Shown here in pieces: positions 12,401-24,400 of a stretch of DNA of 64,000 nucleotides (positions are counted from its first letter, which is position 1; each line of letters begins with the position of its first letter). A program made the translations under genes and the position numbers. Below the pieces are notes generated by a model that was not told where the DNA came from, searched no databases, and saw nothing but the letters and a program-made list of their open reading frames with translations. Source of the DNA: Antedon mediterranea. Lineage: Eukaryota > Echinodermata > Crinoidea > Comatulida > Antedonidae. The stretch is taken from positions 6,597,001 to 6,661,000 of the forward strand of contig NC_092670.1 of assembly GCF_964355755.1 (NCBI RefSeq). The letters run 5' to 3'.

Positions 12401-15400
12401 GCAGAATTACAATCAGAGACTACTAACTCAACGATGGAAAATGGTAAGTACAATCTTACAGCATTTGTATATTTCATAAATTAATCACATTAGTGTAATG
12501 ATTTTCAATAGAGAGGTTTCGCAATCTTACGAATACGATAACGAAAACGGATACGTCACGCACACGTATTCGTTTTCGTAAGCCATAAAAAAATCTGTTT
12601 CGCATGGCAACGAAATATTGAGGCGCGTCCAAAATATGACTGCGGTAAATTTGAGCGAAGCGCAGGTACGTGTTGCTTGGTGCTTGGCTGCCTAGGCCTA
12701 GCGTAACATCAAAGCGAGTGAGGACTTTAAAAACTGTTATTTATCTAAATTGACCTGGCATTTTAGTAAATTACTTTAGTAAATTACTTTCAATAAATCT
12801 ATAATTATATTATAATCATGAATCATTCCTAATTCAAATGCAAAATGTACAAAATAGATCAAAAACTATACTCGTTTTGTAGTTACGAATATGACTGGTG
12901 ATATTCGTCAACACGAATACGCTTTACAAATATGAAATGGGGATCAGCTCAAAAGTTTCACAAATGTATGACGTATCCGTTTTCGTTATCGTATTCGTAA
13001 GGTTGCGAAACCTCCCTATTGTGTGTTAATAGGGAGGTTTTGCAACACTACGAATACGATAACGGAAACGGAAACGTCACGCACACGTATTCGTTTTCGT
13101 AGGCCAGTAAAAATCTGTTTCGCATGGCAACGAATATTGAGGGCGCCGTTCAAATATTATGACTGCGGTAAATTTGAACGAAGCGCATGTACATGTTTCT
13201 TGACTGCCTAGGCCTAGCGTAACATCAAAGCGTAGTAGTTACAAATATGACTACTGATATTCGTCAACACGAAAACGCTTTACGAATATGAAATGGGGAT
13301 CAGCTCAAAAGTTTCACAAATATATGACGTATCCGTTTTTGTTATCGTATTCGTAAGCTTGCGAAACCTCCCTAATAACATTACCAAACGTATATATAAA
13401 CTTTCTATACCATTAAGTAAACATTTTAGAAGTTAACAACCGATTTACCGAAATGTGTCTTTTATATATTGATACGTTTCTATTTGAAGGTAGCTGTGTA
13501 GGCAAATGTGGTAGGTGGGACAAAAACTGTTATTGTGATAACGCCTGTGAAGGACTTAACGACTGTTGTCCGGACTATTTATTGCTGTGTCAAAGTAAGT
13601 ATTTACATTTATATATCCTTATATAATGTAATATGTAAATTCTTTTATTAAATTTCAAACCGCCTGGTCATATAGTGAAAATTAATTAATTATTCAATTT
13701 GAAACGATAAGAAAACTACAGTTTCTATATATAAATTTACGTAAGGGCAAAATTCGGTAAATCGCGCCTTACTTCTAGAATGTTTACTCGATGGTATATA
13801 AAGTTGGTTCGTACTTTCGGTACTGATTTTAAGCACCTGATGAAACCCTGTTTACTAATTGAATTAAGTTAGATAATTAGTTATTGACGATTAAAACGAA
13901 TTTAGGTTCAACGATTTGCCCCAAATAGGGGTGTTTTCCGATCGTGGTATACACTGTCTAATGGATGTCCATCTTGAAAAATACCCGCCACATAAATGCG
14001 AGGAGGCTTCGCATTTTTCCTATTTTGGAATTTGTGTTTTGTATGTAACATTAGGGTTGAGGGATGGGAAAGTGGATAGGTGCAAAGAGGAACAAATTTT
14101 AAATATATTCTTTATCCACTCAGTAACGAAATATTTTTTTCATGTTTTATAGGCCTATAAATAATATACCTCTAAATACAGTAAAACATTTGCGATTTAA
14201 TACTTTGTTAAAACTGTCACATCGATTGAAATATTAAAGTCACGATACACCACTACGACGTTTATATTTTTGGTAATTATGAATTAATACAAACGTTGAG
14301 AAGGAACTGTCAGTATAAAGTTTATTTGTATATAATAATGTGTTTATATATTTAACAGTAGAGCCTATCCACAATCTCATTAATAAGTTTATTTGTAAAT
14401 ATTTTTATATTACATCTAACAGTACGAACATTCACAGTAAGAAATGTTCGATTCAAATGAGGACCAAAAATAGTATTTACAGTATTGTTCAAGTTTATTC
14501 TCAAAGGGCCCATATATTTACCTACCGTATGTGTTAAACCAAGGGCTCATAAATTTACCTACTTGTGTTAAACCAAACTCTACCAGACTGAGAGATTGGG
14601 ATGTTCCATTCATCGCAATCAATACATTTGTATAATCGTATATTAAATCTATCAAAATAGTATTTTTTAAAGAAAATCGGCCTGTCTTCAACATTATGAT
14701 GCTGTACTCTAGCTGTTCAACCGGTTTTCAGCTATTAAAAACAATTATCGTAGGAGGAGATAGGAAAATGCGAAGCCTCCTCGCATTTTTGTGGCGGGTA
14801 TTTTTCAAGATGGACATCCATTAGACAGTGTATACCACGATCGGAAAACACCCCTATTTGAGGCAAATCGTTGAACCTAAATTCGTGTTAATCGTCAATA
14901 ACTAATTATCTAACTCAATTTAATTAGTAAACAGGGTTACATCAGGTGGTTAAAATTAGTACCAAAAGTACGAACCAACTTTATATACCATCGAGTAAAC
15001 ATTCTAGAAGTAACGCGCGATTTACCAAATTTTGCCCTTACGTAAATTTATATATAGATGTCCCTTGCTAAAAACTGGATATAATATGGACAACTCATTA
15101 CTAATTAAATTATTATATGTTAGATTAAATAAATAATTATGAAATCAATTTACATTAAAATGTAATCGATTGTCTTATTAAATATAAGTAAATTGTTGAG
15201 ACCTAAATAATTACTATTTTAATTTTCAAACATACCTTAATAATAATCGACTACGATAGGTGATAAGTCAACTTAAAGTCACATCCATGTTTTTTTAAAT
15301 ACTGAAACCTTTTGAAGTATAGTAGGTTGGTTTAATGCTATTCTTAATCTAATCATGAAGATTAGTAGTTGTTTTTTCCCGTAGATTATTTTGCTTACTA

Positions 15401-18400
15401 CATTTGTTGTTTATCACCCTTTTTTACTTTAGATATTTCTTTGGGGACAGAAATAGTAACTAAATGGGTTACCATAACCGGTAAGTTTAATTGTCTTTAA
15501 CGTCATATCAAAATGCTAGTATTTAAGCATATATCCACAAACTATTAAGATTAGGCCTATGTTTAAGAATATTGTTACATTTTGTATTCTCTCTTGTAAG
15601 ATTGATATAATTTTTGCTACGGTAGACCTACAATAAAATAAGTTTTCGTCACTCACTTGATATCATAAATGTAATTGTAGATGCAACAGCGGACTTTCAA
15701 AGAGAGAGTAGTATGTCAACGATAGTAAATGGTAGGTACAATCATGTACCATGACATTTTAAACATTAAAAATGTATTATATTTAATAAAGTATCTATAT
15801 ATTCATTCTACTAAAGTGGTCGCTGAATGGCACGTGCTCAAATTTTGCACACTAATGTTTCTTAATGGGCCGCACATGATAGGCTATATCACTTTCCCAA
15901 AAATGTTAAGGACAAACACTAAAAAAGGCCAAAAAATAGCAGAGGCCATGTTTCGCGAGTTTTTACGTTACGTATCAACTGCGCAACTTTATCTGTTATG
16001 TACCGCAATGGCCGGATCTACAAATACCGTGCCTCCAAATTAAAACAGTGGTTAGTCTCGGCAGCCGCCGCCGGACAACCGTATCGACTCATCGCATCGT
16101 TAGAATTGCACGTAGCTCTCTATACAGTTCTAAATGTAAATAACAGAGACATACAATTATAGTGTTACTTATTAAAATAGTGAACATAAAATAAATATTT
16201 ACAAATAGAAACGTAAAATCATTGTATAAGTCAAGGTATTAGTTTATGTCTAAAATAAGATTTACTTGATTCAACAGCTTGTTTTGAAAATATTTATTTA
16301 ACCAAAAGCGAGGTTGTAAACCTAACATCTCCAAATTATCCTTTGAACCACGATGACAACCACAACTGTGAATGGATTGTGTATAGTCCGAAAAATACAG
16401 GAATTCTACTCACCTTTTATGACATAGACCTAGAGAGATGCTGTGACTTTTTGACGATCACTTATGTTGACGCCATCGATAACATGGAAGTGACGGAAAT
16501 TTTCACTGGAAGAAGTATTAACACAACTATTCGAGCTAAAGAAAATGTGAAGATAAGATTTCAAACAGATTTTTCAATTGTGAATAGAGGGTTTGCTCTA
16601 GAACTTGAAGTCATTGAACTATTAGGTTAGTATTCTATACCTTTTTACACAGTGTAATAATTTAAAGTTATGGACAACTCATTACTAATTAAATTATTAT
16701 ATGTTAGATTAAATAAATATAAACAACTATGAAATCAACTTACATTAAGTTTAATCGATTGTCTTATTCAATATAAGTAAATTGTTGTTGTTTTGAAGTA
16801 TAGTAGGTTGGTTTAATGCTATTCTTAATATAATCATGAAGATTAGTAGTTGTTTTTTCCCGTAGATTATCTTACTTACTACATTTGTTGTTTATCACCG
16901 TTTTTACTTTAGAAATTTCTTTGGGCACAGAAATAGTAACTGAATGGGTTACCATAACCGGTAAGATTAATTGTCTTTAACGTTATATAAAAATGCTAGT
17001 ATTTAAGTCCACACACTTTATTAAGATTAGGCCTATGTTTAAGAATATTTGCTACATTTTGTATTCTCTCTTGTAAGATTGATATGGTTTATGCTACAGT
17101 AGACCTAAAGTAAAATAAGCTTTCATCACTGACTAAATTTATTTGTAGATGCAAAAGCAGGTTTACAATCAGAGACTACTAACTCAACGATGGTAAATGG
17201 TAAGTACAATCTTACAGCATTTGTATATTTCATAAATTAATCACATTAGTGTAATTGTTTTTATTGTGTGTTAAAATCATTATCAAACGTATACCATTAA
17301 GTAAACATTTTAGAAGTTAACAACCGATTTACCGAAATGTGTCCATTTTATATTGATACGTTTCTATTTGAAGGTAGTTGTTTAGGCAAATGTGGTAGGT
17401 GGGACAAAAACTGTTATTGCGATAACATCTGTGAAGAACTTACTGACTGTTGTCCGGACTATCTATTGCTGTGTCAAAGTAAGATTTAAATTGTTCAAAC
17501 AATTTTCTAATTTTAAATTACTTGTAATTGCTCGGTACCGTACCGTTTATATCTAAACTATAGTTATTATTTATATATCGTTATATAATGTAATATATAA
17601 ATTATTTTATTAAATTTTAAACCGTCCGGTGATATAGTGAATATTAATTAATTATTCAATTTGAAAAGATAAGAAAACTACAGTTTTAATATAATTATGT
17701 TAACGTCCCTTGCTAAAAACTAGATATAATATGGACAACTCATTACTAATTAAATTATTATATGTTAGATTAAATAAATTTAAACAAATATGAAATCAAT
17801 TTACATTAAAATGTAATCGATTGTCTTATTAAATATAAGTAAATTGTTGAGACCTAGATAATTACTATTTTAATTTTCAAACATACCTTAATAATAATCG
17901 ACTACGATAGGTGGTAAGTCAACTTAAAGTCACATCCATGTTTTTTTAAATACTGAAACCTTTTGAAGTATAGTAGGTTGGTTTAATGCTATTTCTTAAT
18001 CTAATCATGAAGATTAGTAGTTGTTTTTTCCCGTAGATTATTTTTCTTACTACATTTGTTGTTTATCACCCTTTTGACTTTAGATATTTCTTTGGGGACA
18101 GAAATAGTAACTAAATGGGTTACCATAACCGGTAAGTTTAATTGTCTTTAACGTTATATAAAAATGCTAGTATTTAAGCATATATCCACAAACTATTAAG
18201 ATTAGGCCTATGTTTAAGAATATTGTTACATTTTGTATTCTCTCTTGTAAGATTTATATAATTTTTGCTACGGTAGACCTACAATAAAATAAGTTTTCGT
18301 CACTCACTTGATATCATAAATGTATTTGTAGATGCAACAGCGGACTTTCAAAGAGAGAGTAGTATGTCAACGATAGTAAATGGTAGGTACAATCATGTAC

Positions 18401-21400
18401 CATGACATTTTAAACATTAAAAATGTATTATATTTAATAAAGTATCTATATATTAATTCTACTAAAGTGGTCGCTGAATGGCACGTGCTCAAATTTTGCA
18501 CACTAATGTTTCTTAATGGGCCGCACATGATAGGCTATATCACTTTCCTAAAAATGTTAAGGACAAACACTAAAAAAGGCCGAAAAATAACAGAGGCCAT
18601 GTTTCGCGAGTTTTTACGTTACGTATCAACTGCGCAACCTTATCTGTTGTGTACCGCAATGGCCGGATCTACAGATACCGTGCCTCCAAATTAAAACAGT
18701 GTTTAGTCTCGGCAGCCGCCGCCGGACAACCGTATCGACTCATCGCATCGTTAGAATTGCACGTATCTCTCTATACAGTTCTAAATGTAAATAACAGAGA
18801 CATACAATTATAGTGTTACTTATTAAAATCGTGAACATAAAATAAATATTTACAAATAGAAACGTAAAATCATTGTATAAGTCAAGGTATTAGTTTATGT
18901 CTAAAATAAGATTTACTTGATTCAACAGCTTGTTTTGAAAATATTTATTTAACCAAAAGCGAGGTTGTAAACATAACATCTCCAAATTATCCTTTGAACC
19001 ACGATGACAACCACAACTGTGAATGGATTGTGTATAGTCCGAAAAATACAGGAATTCTACTCACCTTTTATGACATAGACCTAGAGAGATGCTGTGACTT
19101 TTTGACGATCACTTATGTTGACGCCATCGATAACATGGAAGTGACGGAAATTTTCACTGGAAGAAGTATTAACACAACTATTCGAGCTAAAGAAAATGTG
19201 AAGATAAGATTTCAAACAGATTTTTCAATTGTGAATAGAGGGTTTGCTCTAGAACTTGAAGTCATTGAACTATTAGGTTAGTATTCTATACCTTTTTACA
19301 CAGTGTAATAATTTAAAGTTATGGACAACTCATTACTAATTAAATTATTATATGTTAGATTAAATAAATATAAACAACTATGAAATCAACTTACATTAAG
19401 TTTAATCGATTGTCTTATTCAATATAAGTAAATTGTTGAGGCCTAAATAATTACTATTTTAATTTTCAAACATACCTTAATAATAATCGACTACGATAGG
19501 TGGTAAGTCAACTTAAAGTCAAATCCATGTTTTTTTAATACTAAAACCTTTTGAAGTATAGTAGGTTGGTTTAATGCTATTCTTAATCTAATCATGAAGA
19601 TTAGTAGTTGTTTTTTCCCGTAGGTTATTTTGATTACTACATTTGTTGTTTATCACCTTTTTTACTTTAGATATTTCTTTGGGCACAGAAATAGTAACTG
19701 AATGGGTTACCATAACCGGTAAGATTAATTGTCTTTAACGTTATATAAAAATGCTAGTATTTAATTTCACAAACTTTATTAAGATTAGGCCTATGTTTAA
19801 GAATATTTGCTACATTTTGTATTCTCTCTTGTAAGATTGATATGGTTTATGCTACAGTAGACCTAAAGTAAAATAAGCTTTCATCACTGACTAAATTTAT
19901 TTGTAGATGCAAAAGCAGATTTACAATCAGAGACTACTAACTCAACGATGGTAAATGGTAAGTACAATCTTACAACATTTGTATATTTCATAAATTAATC
20001 ACATTAGTGTAATTGTTTTTATTGTGTGTTAAAATCATTATCAAACGTATACCATTAAGTAAACATTTTAGAAGTTAACAACCGATTTACCGAAATGTGT
20101 CCATTTTATATTGATACGTTTCTATTTGAAGGTAGTTGTTTAGGCAAATGTGGTAGGTGGGACAAAAACTGTTATTGTGATAACATCTGTGAAGAACTTA
20201 CTGACTGTTGTCCGGACTATCTATTGCTGTGTCAAAGTAAGATTTAAATTGTTCAAACAATTTTCTAATTTTAAATTACTTGTAATTGCCCGGTACCGTA
20301 CCGTTTATATCTAAACTATAGTTATTATTTATATATCGTTATATAATGTAATATATAAATTATTTTATTAAATTTTAAACCGTCCGGTGATATAGTGAAT
20401 ATTAATTAATTATTCAATTTGAAACGATAAGAAAACTACAGTTTTAATATAATTATGTTAACGTCCCTTGCTAAAAACTGGATATAATAATAGACAACTC
20501 ATTACTAATTAAATTATTATGTGTTAGATTAAATAAATATAAACAAATATGAAATCAATTTACATTAAGTTTAATCGATTGTCTATAAGTAAATTGTTTA
20601 AATAATTACTATTTTAATTTTCTAATGGAATTACAAACATACCATAATAATATATCGACTACGATAGGTGGTAAGTCAACTTAAAGTCAAATCCATGTTT
20701 TTTTAATATTGAAACCTTTTGAAGTATAGTAGGTTGGTTTAATGCTATTCTTAATCTAATCATGAAGATTAGTAGTTGTTTTTTCCCGTAGATTATTTTT
20801 CTTACTACATTTGTTGTTTATCACCTTTTTTACTTTAGATATTTCTTTGGGCACAGAAATAGTAACTGAATGGGTTACCATAACCGGTAAGTTTAATTGT
20901 CTTTAACGTCATTTCAAAATGCTAGTGTTTAAGCATATATCCACAAAATGTATTAAAATTAGGCCTATGTTTAAGAATTTTGTATTCTCTCTTGTAAGAT
21001 TGATATAATTTTTGCTACGGTAGACCTAAAGTAAAATAACATCACTTACATGATATCATCAATTTAATTGTAGATGCAACAACGGACTTTCAAAAAGAGA
21101 GTAGTATCTCAACGATAGTAAATGGTAGGTACAATCATACAGCATGAAATTTTAAACATTTCTTTAAAAATGTATTTTATTTAATAAAGTATCTATATAT
21201 TAATGTTATTGTTTTAGACCAAAATGAGGGAACAATCAAAGAGAGTATATAATTAAAAACCAGATACAATGGTACAATACAACTACAATCTAAATAAGTT
21301 AAAGTATAAAGTTAACTTATTGTGATTACATTACTAGAAATGCGACTGATTATTTTAGCAATATACTATAACAATTTAATCAGCTTCATTACACAACATA

Positions 21401-24400
21401 GAGATGCACCGAAAAGCTATAAAAAAACAGGTGTAACTAGCCTAATACTACTACTACCAATAATTAGCAATATCCACATAAGCTTACAGCTATATATTAT
21501 TTTTAATTATTGCTTAATCAGTAACAAATCTTGTCTTATTACCTCACCAGATTGTGTTGAAAATATTTATCTAAACAGTAATGATGTTATCAACATAACT
21601 TCTTCAAATTATCCTGACAACTACGATAACAATGAAAACTGCGAATGGATCGTAGAAAGCCCTCAAAATACTGGAATTCTACTCACGTTTTATGATATAG
21701 AGCTAGAGAGCTGTTGTGACTTTTTGATTATAACCTATGTTGACGTCAATGGCGATACATTACTTATAGAGTGGAATAGTAACAACTCTCTTCTGGTTAC
21801 AACACACTTGAATATAACTTTTCAAACTGACTTGTCAGTTGTTAACAGAGGGTTTGCTCTAGGACTGAAGATTATTAACATAGGTATGTTGACATTTTTT
21901 ATTCAAGTATTTTATGCAATTTCTCAACTTAGACTTAACTGTTGATACTGAACAAATATTGATATGTTTATTTTTAAATATAAATTGAAAATGTAGAATA
22001 TTCTTGCTTTACTCGAAAAACTGATATCCATACAAATTGATATTTTACTGATTATGTGTTTTGTATTAAGGGGGTTAAATTCTCATATATTATTAATGTT
22101 CAATTCCACTCATTATTTTCTCATACATGATTATGAACTGAGCTTTTAGGAGAGTTTCAAAACTGTCTTCAAAACATTTTATGTAATAAGAAAGATTTTC
22201 ATTTCAATTTTTAACTTGTTTATATACTACTTTTGAAAGTGGATTAAATAATTTGTTTGAAGAGAAAACACGATGGATAACCCCACCGTAGATCTGACCA
22301 GCTTTATGTTGACTAAGATTGAAGAACGTGCTTGTATTGAGTGATCTTGCATTAAAATATTCTCTTTTAGACTATCAAATTATTAAACAAACCCCCTGCC
22401 TAGAAACATATTTACTTGAGCCATTAGACTTCGAAAGCGCAAGCATAAAATTTAAATTGCGACCTAATACGTTACCATTAAAGAGACGTACCTCAAGCTG
22501 GTCAGATAAAAGCAAAAATGACGGTCTATATACCCTATGTATCTCTAAATCCACCAAAGATCTTAGGAATTTCCTTTTTTCATGTCCTGCGCTCCAGAAT
22601 ATTAGACTGGAGTAATTGGCAATACTCGAGCAAAATCTATCGAATGCAATTGACGTTTGGAACCAATTTAATAATGGAACCAAATTAATAATGGAACAAT
22701 AGACCAAAAATTCATGTATGTTTTTGGTTCACCTGTACTTGATCTTCCTATATTGAAGTTGCATTCGATAGATTTTGTAAAGGTTTCACCAAACGGGCAT
22801 GGAAAAAGAGAAGGGAAATCAACAATGAAAATAATTAGTTATTTGCTTTTTAATTCCTGTATTACTTTTAATCTTGTACATAATTTATTTCAGGTTTCCT
22901 TGTACTGTAAATAGGCCTATTGTTATCATTTTTTAAAACTTTTATTTTACTTACTGTATTATGGACGCACTTTCATTCAAGAAGTGTGACACTGTTTCAA
23001 AACTATTACTTTTGTTAATGTTATTTTTTTTATAACATAATTTAGTTTAAGTTTCCTTGTACTGTAAATAGGCCTATTGTTAAATCATTTTTTCCCTCTA
23101 ACTTTTATTTTACTTACTCTGGACGCACCTACATTCAAGAAGAGTGCCACTGTTTCAAAAGTGTAGCTTCCAAATAAATTATTATATGTTGGCATTTTTT
23201 TCCTACTAATTAGAAAAACAATTAATAAGGTTCGGTTTGCGATACATCATGTGTTTCCAAACGTTAGAGGTGTCGGGCAACACTAGCCCTTCATCAGTGC
23301 AAGTGAAGGAATTTGGATAACGTCATAGTATAAGAACTGGCTGGACAGGAATAAAAGAAATACAACAAAAGGAGACGGGGTGGAGTCTGAATAAGAGTAG
23401 AAAACAAAGAAGGTAGCTTGGTAGAGATATAAACAATTTTGGAATGAAACTAAAAAACAGTTTAATGGTGGTTAATATTGAAACTTACATTTTGGTAGTC
23501 AATGGAATAATTTGAACGATCTGGGAGTATGTTCCTAATGTTACGTCCAAAAGGTTTTGTGGTTTTAAGTTGTAATTCCGAGTGGTTTTCTTTGTCTTTG
23601 CGAGTTTTGTCGCTCCATTTGACATCGTGGTCTATTGCAATAACTCTGAAATTTGCAATCGAGTAAATAGCTGAATTAAAATGTTCGGCTACAGGTTGAT
23701 CAAGCTTTAATGTTTTGATAGCTGATCTGTGTTGTGTCATTCCCCCCCATACGGAGAGTGTTTTTTGTTTCCCCGACGTACTGTTTGCCACATATATTAC
23801 AGTATATGAGATAAATGACGTTTTTTGTTAGACAATTAATTGATTGTCTTTTCCGAAAAATGCGGCCAGTTTGGTTGCTCTGAAATTTTTCAGTAGAATC
23901 AACCAATGAACAAGTTTTGCAAGATTTTTCTGTCATGAGAGTTAATTTCACTCTTAAATAATATGGATCTGACTAATATATCACGAAGGGTGGTTCCGGA
24001 AAAACAGTCCTGAGACGTTCTGTGGACTGTAGAATGGGCATATGTTTCTCAATAATAGCCCGTAATGGAGGCAACCTAGGGTGATAGGTTGTGACCAATG
24101 GCACTCTGGTCGAATTTGGCTGACGTGGTTTATACCTCAGTGTTTGACATCGAGGAATATCTTTTGCTTTCTTTATAGCAGTTTTGATGTATTCCTTCTT
24201 GTAATTTCTATTTCGGAGATGTCCGGTTAGTTCTTCGGTACGATTCTGAAACTCTAAATCTGAAGAACAGATACGTCTGATACGTAATGCTTGACTGTAC
24301 GGTATGTTTTTAGTACAGTGTCGGGGATGACAACGGCTAGGGAGCAGGTACATATTTTTATCCGTGGGTTTACGGAATAGGTCAGTTTTGAGTTACCATT

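Noticed and set aside
12509-13374. CRISPR-like or regulatory repeat array of acgaatacg words
   Set aside because: The repeats are inverted ends of two MITEs with TA flanks, not regularly spaced direct repeats.
13916-14152. Small ORF in the left foldback arm
   Set aside because: It consists of arm sequence; no domain or splice context.
21322-21945. Single 207-codon protein with a CUB domain
   Set aside because: The first 76 codons are intron read-through; the acceptor at 21549-21550 and phase 1 pattern match the other CUB exons.
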